Assembly: GCA_947041165.1 (NCBI GenBank)
Contig: CAMRCY010000017.1
Coordinates: forward strand, 1-47,338
Length of the DNA stretch: 47,338 nt
Origin: an uncultured Deferribacteraceae bacterium
GTDB taxonomy: Bacteria; Chrysiogenota; Deferribacteres; Deferribacterales; Mucispirillaceae
Direction: 5' to 3'
Within the stretch, counting starts at the first letter, position 1, and every line of letters begins with the position of its first letter. Positions 8,351 through 17,034 of this stretch are shown piece after piece. The position numbers and the translations under genes were made by a program. The notes beneath the pieces were generated by a model. That model was not told the DNA's origin, did no database searches, and saw nothing but the letters and a program-made list of their open reading frames with translations.

Positions 8351-8419
8351 AATGATAGGAGAATGTTATGAAAATCTTAAACCTCTAACCTAATACCATT
8401 GACTAATAGTGCAAAGCTC

Positions 8420-8465
8420 ATGGCTGTTAATCATTGGGTCGGCGGTTCGAACCCGTCCCGGGGAG
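8420..8465 (+). other. Attachment site: 3' part of tRNA-Asn(GTT)
   Basis: From 8420 the sequence is the 3' 46 bases of a tRNA: most of the anticodon arm with GTT at 8426-8428 in loop CTGTTAA, the T arm GGCGG-TTCGAAC-CCGTC, and acceptor strand CCGGGGA plus discriminator G at 8465. Left of 8420 pairing breaks (C8419 faces T8435) and no D arm or 5' acceptor exists. This is a direct-repeat remnant from integration into the 3' end of a tRNA-Asn gene. The intact tRNA should lie at the other element end, left of the window. Confidence 0.9.
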
Positions 8466-8733
8466 CTTAGACGCCCTTACAAATTATCTTTACTATCCTA
8501 ACAAAAACAACCAATAAAATCTATTTTAAACCTAATTGCAAAAAACTATAACACAATATAAATTTATTTTCACTCACCTTTTTCCACCATAAAAAAACTT
8601 GAAATCTTTACACTTAACATAACAACTATTAAATTAATCACATTAAAGCGTAAGTGATCTTCTGCGACCGATTTAGATATCTATATAAATTCGATACAAA
8701 CACTCTTAGAATAAAATCAAATCATTTAGCTGA

Positions 8734-8964
8734 CTTTTTATACATATTATAGTAATCTTTAATATACTCAATTCTAACGGTTGCAACAATCTTGCAGTTA
8801 TGTATTCTGAGGGACAAGGTGCAAATATTCTTTACGATAAATCACTCGGTTTATATAAGCAAACTTGTGATCTTGGAAAAGATATAGGATGTAAGAATTT
8901 CAAAATTCTTTACGATAAATTATGTATAACTGACCCTAAAAAATATTGTTCAAAGTATGAATAA
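8734..8964 (+). pseudogene. 3' remnant of a Sel1-repeat protein gene
   Basis: The frame ending at TAA 8962-8964 reads NGCNNLAVMYSEGQGANILYD, then KSLGLYKQTCDLGKDIGCKNF, which is a Sel1 repeat with the paired cysteines seen in the intact gene at 15344. Upstream the frame stops at 8731 and no start or earlier repeats exist. It lies 270 bases from the integration point, so the 5' part may have been lost in an insertion or deletion. The rest of 8466-9012 (8466-8733, 8965-9012) is AT-rich with nothing recognisable. Confidence 0.75.
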
Positions 8965-9012
8965 TTTTATACGTCTTTTTTATAAAATTATTATATTTAA
9001 CAAAAGGTAGCC

Positions 9013-10194
9013 ATGAATAAAAATAATATATTTGTTGAACTAACCCACTCTACTGATGCTGAAATTACAGGCAACGCAACCGACTGTACTCAAGTAGAAC
9101 TCTATACGGATAACGCTAAATATTTCTATAACTTAAAAGAACAGAAAGAGTTTATCAAGCATATAGAAAATATTAACAATCTTGATAATATTCCGTATAC
9201 ATATAAATTAACTGAACTTATATTCTACACAGTTAAAAAGAGAATTAAGCAGACCGATATCGTTAATTTTAATATTTTTAATGATAATTATACTTTCTCA
9301 AACAGTTTACTTATATCAAAAAAAGTCTTAGATATTTTCAATCAATTTACATTACCTGAACACTCAATAACACCATGCAGAATAATTTCTATTAAAGACA
9401 AGTCAGAGTGGGGAGAGTATTATTTACTTAAATTTAATACAGTTTCAGACTCGTTAATAAACTACTCTAAAAGTGCATTTTGGAGATTTGTGATGGATGG
9501 GCAATATCCCCAAATTAAAAACCGTGAAGAGTATAACACTATCTGTTTATTTCACGCATGGTGCACCATCTGTTTATCAGAAACCCTCACCTACGATATA
9601 ATATCTTTAAAAACAAGTATATTTATTAATGAAAAATTATATAATGCGTTAAAGCTAGCAAATATAATCGGTTTATCTGCTAGTAAAAGCGAGCTGTTTT
9701 TTGAAGAAAATGAAGATACTAAATTTAATTTCACATACCCTTATATATTTTCAATTGATGATTATAAAGAAGCTAATACCGTTCAAGTATCGCTCGGTGT
9801 TGGATATAATAATAGTAGCAAAAAGTTTTCGTTCGGTGATCAATCTAGGTTTCCTAATAACAGCATGTTTGAAATTTATGATGCAGGGATAGGTATAGAT
9901 CGCATCGGCTATATAGATAACAAATTAGCGTATATAGATATTTTTGAGTCTGATGATTATAAAACAATACTCTCAAAATTTGAGATGGAACTGTTTATTG
10001 ATACTACCTTTTTATATCTACAAAAAAATTATAAATCTATTCAAACGAAAAATAAAGTACATATATATTTTCCTGAACTCTGCATGATATTTAGTTGTTT
10101 TTCAAAAGTAAAAGATAGTCGTTGTAAAAGAGTTACTATATTTGATAAGAGTGTTACAACTTTTATAGAAACTAAAAAATTGAAATTAATTTAA
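9013..10194 (+). CDS. Unrecognised 393-residue protein
   Basis: I do not recognise this protein with confidence. It has no signal peptide or membrane helix and is rich in aromatic, Asn, Asp and Ile residues. A central segment, SNSLLISKKVLDIFNQFTLP followed by GEYYLLKFNTVSDSLINYSKS, loosely resembles Imm11/DUF1629 immunity-like proteins, in which a defined Leu/Tyr pattern precedes a conserved D-x-S; that resemblance is weak. AAAAGGTAGCC precedes the ATG as ribosome site. The next ORF starts 17 bases later and is broken by a stop, so the two may once have been a pair. It lies in the accessory stretch next to the integration site. Confidence 0.7.
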   Translation: MNKNNIFVELTHSTDAEITGNATDCTQVELYTDNAKYFYNLKEQKEFIKHIENINNLDNIPYTYKLTELIFYTVKKRIKQTDIVNFNIFNDNYTFSNSLLISKKVLDIFNQFTLPEHSITPCRIISIKDKSEWGEYYLLKFNTVSDSLINYSKSAFWRFVMDGQYPQIKNREEYNTICLFHAWCTICLSETLTYDIISLKTSIFINEKLYNALKLANIIGLSASKSELFFEENEDTKFNFTYPYIFSIDDYKEANTVQVSLGVGYNNSSKKFSFGDQSRFPNNSMFEIYDAGIGIDRIGYIDNKLAYIDIFESDDYKTILSKFEMELFIDTTFLYLQKNYKSIQTKNKVHIYFPELCMIFSCFSKVKDSRCKRVTIFDKSVTTFIETKKLKLI

Positions 10195-10211
10195 ATATAA
10201 TAAGGGTAGAA

Positions 10212-10544
10212 ATGACATCTCTTGCGATCTTCTTTTTAAAAGATCTATCATATATACCGTCTGATGTAGTTGACACAATTTGTAAGTTTGAAGATAAGTG
10301 TGAAATGGATTAACACGATGATATTGTTGATGAAATTTATTCAGAACATAACATCAATGGTTACGCTACATACTGTCAAAGTGGAATAAGTATACATGAT
10401 GATATGGATGAATTTGTTATGCAAATATCATCAGATGATAAAGCTAAATTTAATATTGTAGATTCTGGACTTTTCTTTCTCTACTATAATAAAGACAAAA
10501 CCGATGGAAAGTATATTGTGATTTCTATTGATTATTACGAGTAG
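10212..10544 (+). pseudogene. Unknown 110-codon gene interrupted by one in-frame TAA
   Basis: From ATG 10212 the frame reads 33 codons (MTSLAIFFLKDLSYIPSDVV...), meets TAA at 10311-10313, then stays open for 76 more codons to TAG at 10542. The continuation is acidic and composed like a real protein (DEFVMQISSDDKAKFNIVD...). No start with a ribosome site follows the stop. AAGGG precedes the first ATG. A single nonsense change is the simplest cause; sequencing error or readthrough cannot be excluded. The product is not recognised. Confidence 0.6.
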
Positions 10545-10570
10545 ATACTTTATAAATATATCTACTTTAC
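10541..10570 (+). terminator. Weak terminator-like hairpin after the broken gene
   Basis: GTAGATA (10541-10547) and TATCTAC (10559-10565) form a 7-bp stem overlapping the stop codon, followed by only three T. It is weak as an intrinsic terminator. Confidence 0.3.
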
Positions 10571-10658
10571 TTGATATAAAAAACAAAAATCATGTAACAA
10601 CAATTTAATCGTCACATGACAAAGCATATAAATAAATGTCAAAATTATTGGAGAGATA

Positions 10659-11222
10659 ATGGATACGAAATTAATGAAAGAATCGATAGATACAAATGTA
10701 TACCATATTCCAACAGGTGTAACAGTTCCTCTACATGGACACCAGGCACATGATGAAGTGTTTTACTGTATAGAAGGCTCAGGCTACGGCTTACTACAGG
10801 GATCTGAAGTAAAGCTAACAGTTGGAGATGTGTTTGTTGCACACGCTGGAGATCTGCACGGGCTTAGATCGGATGATAATTTACATGTTGTAGCAGTTAT
10901 GATTCCTGTTGATAGAGTGATTTGTAAATGTAAAAACGTTAGTTACGGCGATATTAGAAACGCTATGATGAATGGTGCTAGAACGATTGATGAGATAAAA
11001 GATATTACGAACACAGGCACGGGATGTGGTAGTTGTATTGCAGATATAGAGGAGATATTAATTATGGTTTGTGGATGTAAAGGTGTATCAAAAGATACAG
11101 TATTAAAAGCTATTAAAGGTGGAGCAGATACAGTTGAAAAAGTTTCTGAAGTAACAGAAGCTGGAACTGGATGTGGAAAATGTAAAGTAGAAGTTCAAGC
11201 TCTTATCGATACAAATAAATAG
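10659..11222 (+). CDS. Cupin fused to two BFD-type [2Fe-2S] domains
   Basis: Residues 1-85 are a cupin: H26-x-H28-x4-E33-x6-G40 (HGHQAHDEVFYCIEG) and G56...H62-x-G64-x2-H67 give the metal-binding pattern, with His in place of the usual proline of motif 2. Two bacterioferritin-associated-ferredoxin domains follow with identical spacing: C89-x-C91-x31-C123-x2-C126 and C138-x-C140-x31-C172-x2-C175. BFD domains bind a [2Fe-2S] cluster and pass electrons or sense iron and redox state. No signal peptide, so cytoplasmic. TTGGAGAGATA precedes the ATG. The domains are clear; the function of the fusion is not known to me. A redox or iron-sensing role, or electron donor to a cupin enzyme, is inference. 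Confidence 0.85.
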   Translation: MDTKLMKESIDTNVYHIPTGVTVPLHGHQAHDEVFYCIEGSGYGLLQGSEVKLTVGDVFVAHAGDLHGLRSDDNLHVVAVMIPVDRVICKCKNVSYGDIRNAMMNGARTIDEIKDITNTGTGCGSCIADIEEILIMVCGCKGVSKDTVLKAIKGGADTVEKVSEVTEAGTGCGKCKVEVQALIDTNK

Positions 11223-11866
11223 TTTTCATAAATAGTTAGAGGGTTTTAATCAAACCTGTTTCAAGCATAGAAAAGTTAAAACTCTCTAATTACCTTACAA
11301 TCTAAAAAATCATATGAAGGCAATTTTAAATATTAATAACAATACAAGAAATTTGATTTTCAAAAATTAAAAATCATGATCTTACATAATCCAACTTACA
11401 AAGAACAATTAAACTATCTTAAACAAAACTATCAAACAAATAATATTACAGTTATGATTTCGATAGTTTATAAATAAGTTTTAAGTAAAGGGTAGAAATT
11501 TTTAGTCCTCCATTTTTTATTAAAAGAGTAGTGACTATTTTTTTTAATATTAACACCCTAAAACCTTTGTACACCCACCCACAATTAATTCCTAATATAC
11601 AAAAAAACTGTATACACATATATTTGAATATGCTACGCTGTTTTCTTGTATTTACTATATATACACATATAGCGATATACATTTATAGCTTCATCATTAA
11701 GTGTATATATTAAATGTTTGATATCAATAATGTTTCTTCTTTAATATAGCTCAATCTTTTAAAGTATTTATTTAATGTTTAATATTTCAGGTTTTATATC
11801 GAAGGTATAAAACTTTGTATTGTAGCATATACAAAATAAAATATTTTAATTTATTGGGGAGATGTT
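11223..11866. other. Gene-free stretch with one long imperfect inverted repeat
   Basis: An inverted repeat of about 14 bp (11235-11249 with 11275-11290, one mismatch) follows the cupin-BFD gene; it lacks a T-tail, so it may be a weak terminator or RNA-stability hairpin. The remainder is very AT-rich. Short overlapping frames on both strands at 11452-11713 have no ribosome sites and low-complexity products. I see nothing else. Confidence 0.5.
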
Positions 11867-12424
11867 ATGAAGTTTTTAAGATTTTATTTATTTGTTTTTG
11901 TCACTGTTCTTGCATTCAACAGTGTAGTTTTAGCACAGAGTAGCGGTGAGGATTTTGAAGGACAAGTTGAAGATCTTGTAACAAACAAGAGCACTAGTTT
12001 TTATTACTTACTAGGTAATATAGGGTATAATGGTTTTATCTCAGAAGGTATCAGTGCTTCAGGTTTAGATATATCTATACTTGGAGGTTTACAACAAAGT
12101 AGATTTTTTGCGATGGATGTAGCAGTTGGTTATTCTAACTTAGGTTTTTCACGTATTAATCTAAAATATGCATTATTATTTCAAACAAGTATCAAGTTAA
12201 GTCCATCATGGAGTATTTTACCAAAAGTTGGTTTAGGAGCATCTGGTTCTTCTATAATGGTTGACGAAGGTGGAAGTTTGTTTGATGCAGGTGTTTATGG
12301 TACATTAGGCGTGAGATCAACTTATAAAAACATTATTGTTGGGTTATCATATGAACACACAATAGCAAGCCGTTTCTCATTCAATGATTTTAGAATATTA
12401 GTCGAAGCTGGCATAAGGTTCTAA
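11867..12424 (+). CDS. Small outer-membrane beta-barrel-like protein
   Basis: A signal peptide with cleavage after VVLAQ is evident (MKFLRFYLFVFVTVLAFNSV). The mature part alternates polar and hydrophobic residues with glycines and aromatics (YYLLGNIGYNGF, VGYSNLGFSRINLKYALLF, IVGLSYEHTIASRFSF) and ends in aromatic F (EAGIRF), as outer-membrane barrels do. The size, 185 residues, suits an eight-stranded barrel, but no family is recognised. ATTGGGGAGATGTT is a strong ribosome site. A clear terminator follows, so it is a single-gene unit. Confidence 0.75.
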   Translation: MKFLRFYLFVFVTVLAFNSVVLAQSSGEDFEGQVEDLVTNKSTSFYYLLGNIGYNGFISEGISASGLDISILGGLQQSRFFAMDVAVGYSNLGFSRINLKYALLFQTSIKLSPSWSILPKVGLGASGSSIMVDEGGSLFDAGVYGTLGVRSTYKNIIVGLSYEHTIASRFSFNDFRILVEAGIRF

Positions 12425-12514
12425 ATATTAGTAGAGCAATAATATATTGAATTCATTTAAAAGCTTCAACATTTAATTAATTTTAATTAAATGAAAATTT
12501 AATAATAATATAAG

Positions 12515-12549
12515 TAGAGGGTAATTAATTTTATCCTCTATTTTTTTTT
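12515..12549 (+). terminator. Intrinsic terminator after the beta-barrel gene
   Basis: TAGAGG (12515-12520) pairs with CCTCTA (12535-12540) and is followed by nine T (12541-12549). Confidence 0.75.
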
Positions 12550-12689
12550 GAGTGAGAATGAGAGATAGGTATGTATAACTTAAAAATAAAACTGCTATCC
12601 TTCTTGCTCCAATAGATGTAAGTGTTTATGACTAAACAACTATATTTAAATTAATATAGTTATATAGTTATATAGTTGATGTTGTGATT

Positions 12690-12704
12690 AAAGACATTGT
12701 CTTT
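12690..12704. promoter_or_regulatory. Palindrome AAAGACA-T-TGTCTTT upstream of the AAA_13 gene
   Basis: A perfect 7-bp dyad with one central base lies about 60 bases before the chosen start of the ATPase gene. Just upstream ATATAGTT is repeated in tandem (12651-12676). There is no T-tail, so an operator is more likely than a terminator. It may hold the gene silent until a repressor is released. Confidence 0.5.
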
Positions 12705-12762
12705 GTCTTAGAATATGTTAACATATACTGTTTCTATAAAAATTCAATATGGATGTATAAGC

Positions 12763-15099
12763 ATGGAAGAAAAACAAGAACAACTAGACTTTACTATTAA
12801 AACAGATTTTTTAGATATAAAGCCAATAAATTTAGATATAGAATTTATTAAAAAAGTAATACACAATGAGAAGGATAAAAACAAGGAAACTATATTACCT
12901 CAGCATTATCTCATCTATGGTAACAATGGAGTAGGGAAGACTACTATTTCTGAAATATTAAGAAAAAAAGATGAATGTAATTATCAATTAAATTATCTAG
13001 ACTTAGGAAAATATGAGGGATTGAATTTCGAGGTTTATAATAGACATTTTGTAGCTGAAAACGTCCATGACATGAACAAACTAAACAATACGGGAAAACT
13101 TATAAATATAGTTATCGGAAAAAACAATATAAATAAATTGGACAAATTGAATGCAGAGAGCGAAAAAATAAAAGATATTCATTCTAAAATAAAAACCATA
13201 GATAGTGTGATCGCTACTGATAAAAGCACATTTTCTAAAAATGAAAACTTCTTAAAAGAAGAACTGGGAGATAATTTCACAGAACTTTTAGCTAAATCAA
13301 ATGATGAGCTTGACCTACAAATAAAAGAAATGACTAAGCAACTACCTAAACAAGAAAATGATATTCAAGAGAGCCTAAAACTATTAAAAGAATTAGTGCT
13401 AACTAAAGAAATACTTGAACTCAATTCAAACGAGTTACTTAATGATGTTCCACAAGCCTTGACACAAAAAAGAGAAGATGAAATATTTAAATTTTGCAAA
13501 TACATCTCTACTAAAAAACAATGGTATGAGATTGGGATAGAAAGCTTACAAAACACAACTCATCAATGTCCTTTTTGTCATCAGTTAATAAATGACGATA
13601 CTACCAAAAAAATTATAAGTGACTATAAAATATCATTATCTAACATAGAATCAAAAACATTACAATTAAAGATTAAATCAGCAATAAGCACAATATCAAA
13701 CTTACAGCAAGAATATTCATCAACGATAACTGAAAACAATAATAACCATCTTGAACATTTATCCAATCTAAATAATTTAGAAAGTGAAAGTATGTTAAAG
13801 TCAATTTCAGCCTTATCACAGTTATTTACAAAGAAACTCGAGAACCTATCTATTCCACTTAACGATAATCACAGTAATATTACAGTACAAGTGAATAATT
13901 ATAATGCAGTAATAAAAAAGAACAACATACTTATTAATGCATACAATGATGAACAAAAAAGAAACAAAACACTAAGAGATACAGCGCTAGAAAATAAAAA
14001 CAAAAATGATGCATTAATAGAGAAATATCAGAAAACTAAATTAAAAAAAAGCGAATACACTAAAAAACATATAGAACTACAGAACTTATTACAAACTATT
14101 AAAAGTAACCAATCTCAATATGATAGCCTGGTAGCTGAAAAAGATAAGTGTAAATCATTTTTTTCAAAACTCACAAAAGAGTATGAAGAGTCTGCATCAG
14201 AAGAGGTACTTAAGTACACTGATAGTATCAACAACATACTTGAAAAATTTAATTTCAAGTTAGAAATAGTCGCTACCATTAAAGTGAAAAATGATGATAG
14301 AAGTAAACAAACTATAGGGGATATAGAGTCTCAATACACGGTTAACAGAAAGGATACTAAATTTATAATTAACAATTCTCAATTAAGGTACTCCCTGAGT
14401 GAAGGAGAAATGAATGCAATTGGCTTATCCTTTTTCTTAGCACAGCTTCCTAATGATATGTCAAAGACTGTACTAGTTTTTGATGATCCTGTAACGAGCT
14501 TTGATACTCTACGTATAGCTAGCACATCTAAGTACATTCTAGATATTAACTCAAAAGATACTTTCATTCTCACCCATCATACCTCTTTTGCAAATAAAGT
14601 TTTCTTTGACTGTAAAGGTAATTTATTTTGTTTTGAATTAGAGAAACTAATTAAAACACAAATTAAAGCATCAAGAAGTTTTCTTGCTAAAGATGAGATT
14701 TTTTCACATTATGAAAACATCATAATCGCTAAGAGCAAAACAGAAATAAATAATTGGAAACACGCAACACGCGAATTGGTCGAACTAATTTTAACAAACG
14801 CATATTTATCAACAATTAATGATAGTTCAGACAATTTAACATCTGCTTATGAAAAAATAAGATTTGCTAAAAAAGAACATGGAAAAAATGTAAGTTTAGT
14901 AAGAAGTTTCGACAATAAAAACAAAGCTAATTTAAAAAAAACTATGCAACATTTTTTAACTAGTTATGATATTTTATCTAATGAAACGCATTCTTCAAAT
15001 TCTGATAAAGTTAAAATGGGAGATGAAGAGCTAAAAGCTGAACTTGAAAAAATATTTACAAGAATATCTAATTACCTATCTTACAACTTAAGTACCTAG
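12763..15099 (+). CDS. Zinc-hook AAA_13 ATPase, RloC/PrrC-like candidate
   Basis: A Walker A box lies at residues 53-61 (GNNGVGKTT). A long coiled coil holds a zinc-hook CPFC at 269-272 (HQCPFCHQLI). The second half of the ATPase has signature LSEGE, Walker B VLVFDDPVTSFD and a histidine switch FILTHH. This split-ATPase layout is AAA_13, shared by the anticodon nucleases PrrC and RloC. The C-terminal domain has R670-x3-E674 (TRELVELI) and H743 (SNETHSSN), an Arg/Glu/His set like the nuclease triad of those enzymes, although spacing to the His differs from PrrC. Start 12763 (MEEKQEQ) is preferred over ATG 12715, which lacks a ribosome site and sits against a palindrome. A tRNA-cleaving defence role is inferred; no restriction-modification genes adjoin it. 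Confidence 0.8.
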   Translation: MEEKQEQLDFTIKTDFLDIKPINLDIEFIKKVIHNEKDKNKETILPQHYLIYGNNGVGKTTISEILRKKDECNYQLNYLDLGKYEGLNFEVYNRHFVAENVHDMNKLNNTGKLINIVIGKNNINKLDKLNAESEKIKDIHSKIKTIDSVIATDKSTFSKNENFLKEELGDNFTELLAKSNDELDLQIKEMTKQLPKQENDIQESLKLLKELVLTKEILELNSNELLNDVPQALTQKREDEIFKFCKYISTKKQWYEIGIESLQNTTHQCPFCHQLINDDTTKKIISDYKISLSNIESKTLQLKIKSAISTISNLQQEYSSTITENNNNHLEHLSNLNNLESESMLKSISALSQLFTKKLENLSIPLNDNHSNITVQVNNYNAVIKKNNILINAYNDEQKRNKTLRDTALENKNKNDALIEKYQKTKLKKSEYTKKHIELQNLLQTIKSNQSQYDSLVAEKDKCKSFFSKLTKEYEESASEEVLKYTDSINNILEKFNFKLEIVATIKVKNDDRSKQTIGDIESQYTVNRKDTKFIINNSQLRYSLSEGEMNAIGLSFFLAQLPNDMSKTVLVFDDPVTSFDTLRIASTSKYILDINSKDTFILTHHTSFANKVFFDCKGNLFCFELEKLIKTQIKASRSFLAKDEIFSHYENIIIAKSKTEINNWKHATRELVELILTNAYLSTINDSSDNLTSAYEKIRFAKKEHGKNVSLVRSFDNKNKANLKKTMQHFLTSYDILSNETHSSNSDKVKMGDEELKAELEKIFTRISNYLSYNLST

Positions 15100-15343
15100 C
15101 CTTAATATTTTCCATTTTCTACACAGCACCATTAATTTATTGAATTATCTAACTCTAAACTATATAATACATCGTGCTGAAAAATATACATAATTATCTA
15201 TCGCACTTTTTTATGGTTTTGATATCTATGATACATATAGATTATAATTAAAAAAATCTGTCTTATAACATAAGCTTGAAAACAGTACACCAATAATCAC
15301 TGTGTAACACAGAAATAAACAGAATATTATCAAGGAGTCTCTT

Positions 15344-16006
15344 GTGAAAAAAACTCTCGCAATCGTTGTGCTTTTAGCCGTAGCACTTATCGTTATTTTT
15401 AACATCACTGTATCTGAAAGTTATGTTGAAGAAATCCAAAACCTATCAGCTGAAGAAAAATTTAATCAAAATACTAAACAGTGTGATGAAAATAATTACG
15501 AAGCCTGCTATCAATTAGCTTTACAATATAATCTAGGCGAATTTGTGCAGATAGATGAAGGCAAAGCATTGACATATTATGAGATCGCTTGCAACGATGG
15601 AAGTGTTACATTAGCTTGTATCAACGCTGGAGCAATGTATCTAAACGGCACAAATACAACTATTCAAAATATGAATGTAGCCTTAGATTATTTTACTAAA
15701 AGTTGTACCGATAATACAGATAATGGAATAGGATGTGCAAACCTTGGACTAATGTATTATCACGGTAGAGGCACTGGAATAAATTATGAAAAAGCAGCCG
15801 AACTACTTAAAAAATCTTGCGATCTTGGTATATCTCTAGGGTGTCATAATCTTGCAATATTATACAGTAACGGGAAAGGCGTTGAAAAGGATTTAGGTAA
15901 ATCATTAGAGCTTGTAGAAAAAGCCTGTTCTATGGGTGATGAAACAGCATGCCTATCTGCTCAATCATTAAAAGAACAATTACAGATAAAACAAACTGCA
16001 CCGTAA
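15344..16006 (+). CDS. Cysteine-rich Sel1-repeat protein (HcpA-like)
   Basis: The N-terminus is a membrane anchor or uncleaved signal (KKTLAIVVLLAVALIVIF). About four Sel1 repeats follow (LALQYNLG..., GAMYLNG, LGLMYYHGRGTGINYEKAAE, LAILYSNGKGVEKDLGKSLE), with paired cysteines in each (CDENNYEAC, CNDGSVTLAC, CDLGISLGC, CSMGDETAC). That pattern matches the disulfide-linked Helicobacter cysteine-rich proteins, so an extracytoplasmic location is likely. GTG at 15344 follows AAGGAGTCTCTT. The fragment at 8734-8964 is a paralogue remnant. Exact partner or role is unknown. Confidence 0.85.
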   Translation: MKKTLAIVVLLAVALIVIFNITVSESYVEEIQNLSAEEKFNQNTKQCDENNYEACYQLALQYNLGEFVQIDEGKALTYYEIACNDGSVTLACINAGAMYLNGTNTTIQNMNVALDYFTKSCTDNTDNGIGCANLGLMYYHGRGTGINYEKAAELLKKSCDLGISLGCHNLAILYSNGKGVEKDLGKSLELVEKACSMGDETACLSAQSLKEQLQIKQTAP

Positions 16007-16030
16007 TATTATCAATTGAAATACAAAAAA

Positions 16031-16822
16031 CTATTTAATTGTTTTATTAAATTTTGACTCTAAACATACACTCACATCTGTAGTCAAAAATTTACCGTTA
16101 TAAAATAAACTGAAAATACTCGACGGTGCAGGAGAGTTTTGTGCATCTTTCACCGTCTTTAAATGAACACTCTTTATAGGTATATCTCGCTTAATAGCCG
16201 ACTCTTTTAAAACTGTCTTCACATAGTAATCTGTATACGGACATCTATCAGAAGAATACACCGTTAAACCTTTCTTATTATCGCACTCACCTGTATATAT
16301 CTGTTCCTTAAACCTCGGTGTGTTTTGTGTTTGTGTTTGTGTTTGAGCATCTTTTAAATCTTCATCAATCTTATAAGAGAGTAGTGTAAAACCTAAATCA
16401 GTTTTATCTATCTCCTTAAAACCATTTTTTAACAACCAACTTCCATCAGCTAAAAAGTGCATCTTTTTCTTACCTGTTATTATCAATAATCCATCTTTCT
16501 TTTGAGCCTTAGCCGTATCCACTGCATGAGATATCAATGCCTTACCATATCCTTTACCTTTATACGAACCAGCGACCCAAAAACACTGTATAAATAGATA
16601 GTTTTTAGCATCAATCGGTGCCCATGCTTTTTCGCTATCACCATACTCGATAAATACTTTTGCTCGTTCATCTAATCTTTGAAAAATATAGCCATTTTTG
16701 AACTCTGATTTAAGCCACTCTTTCTTTAAACGATAACCGTCAACACTCTTTTTATCTGATATTGCACAACAGATATGTTCGCTATCAATATTCTCATTAG
16801 TTAATTTTATTATCGTACTCAT
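16031..16822 (-). CDS. GNAT acetyltransferase with YoaP-like C-terminal domain
   Basis: Residues 1-150 are a GNAT fold with acetyl-CoA loop VAGSYKGKGYGKALI (Q/RxxGxG/A-like). The C-terminal part is YoaP-like, with a thioredoxin-fold segment KGLTVYSSDRCPYTDYYV holding a CPYT motif. The two halves are joined by a linker QTQTQTQN encoded by hexamer repeats of TTGTGT (about 16325-16345), which could vary in length without breaking frame. ACGAGGAGC precedes the ATG. Family members are uncharacterised acetyltransferases; the substrate is unknown. Confidence 0.85.
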   Translation of the reverse strand: MSTIIKLTNENIDSEHICCAISDKKSVDGYRLKKEWLKSEFKNGYIFQRLDERAKVFIEYGDSEKAWAPIDAKNYLFIQCFWVAGSYKGKGYGKALISHAVDTAKAQKKDGLLIITGKKKMHFLADGSWLLKNGFKEIDKTDLGFTLLSYKIDEDLKDAQTQTQTQNTPRFKEQIYTGECDNKKGLTVYSSDRCPYTDYYVKTVLKESAIKRDIPIKSVHLKTVKDAQNSPAPSSIFSLFYNGKFLTTDVSVCLESKFNKTIK

Positions 16823-17034
16823 AGGTGTTAAGCTCCTCGTAAAATCCTTAAAACTACTATATCATGTTTTAAAATTTTTCCATATTTTATAGTATACGTT
16901 CACAATAATCATAGCATGAGTTATAAATTTATTGAATAATCTCATCTAAAAGAATAGATTAAACTATTTCTCTTGCAATGATCTGAGTTCATATTATAGT
17001 AAAGGTCTATCTAATAATTCGGAGTATGTTTTTG

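Noticed and set aside
11452-11713. Overlapping short ORFs on both strands
   Set aside because: No ribosome site, low-complexity hydrophobic products, and mutual overlap in very AT-rich DNA.
12715-12762. Upstream 16-codon extension of the AAA_13 protein
   Set aside because: ATG 12715 has no ribosome site and lies just after a palindrome that probably is an operator.
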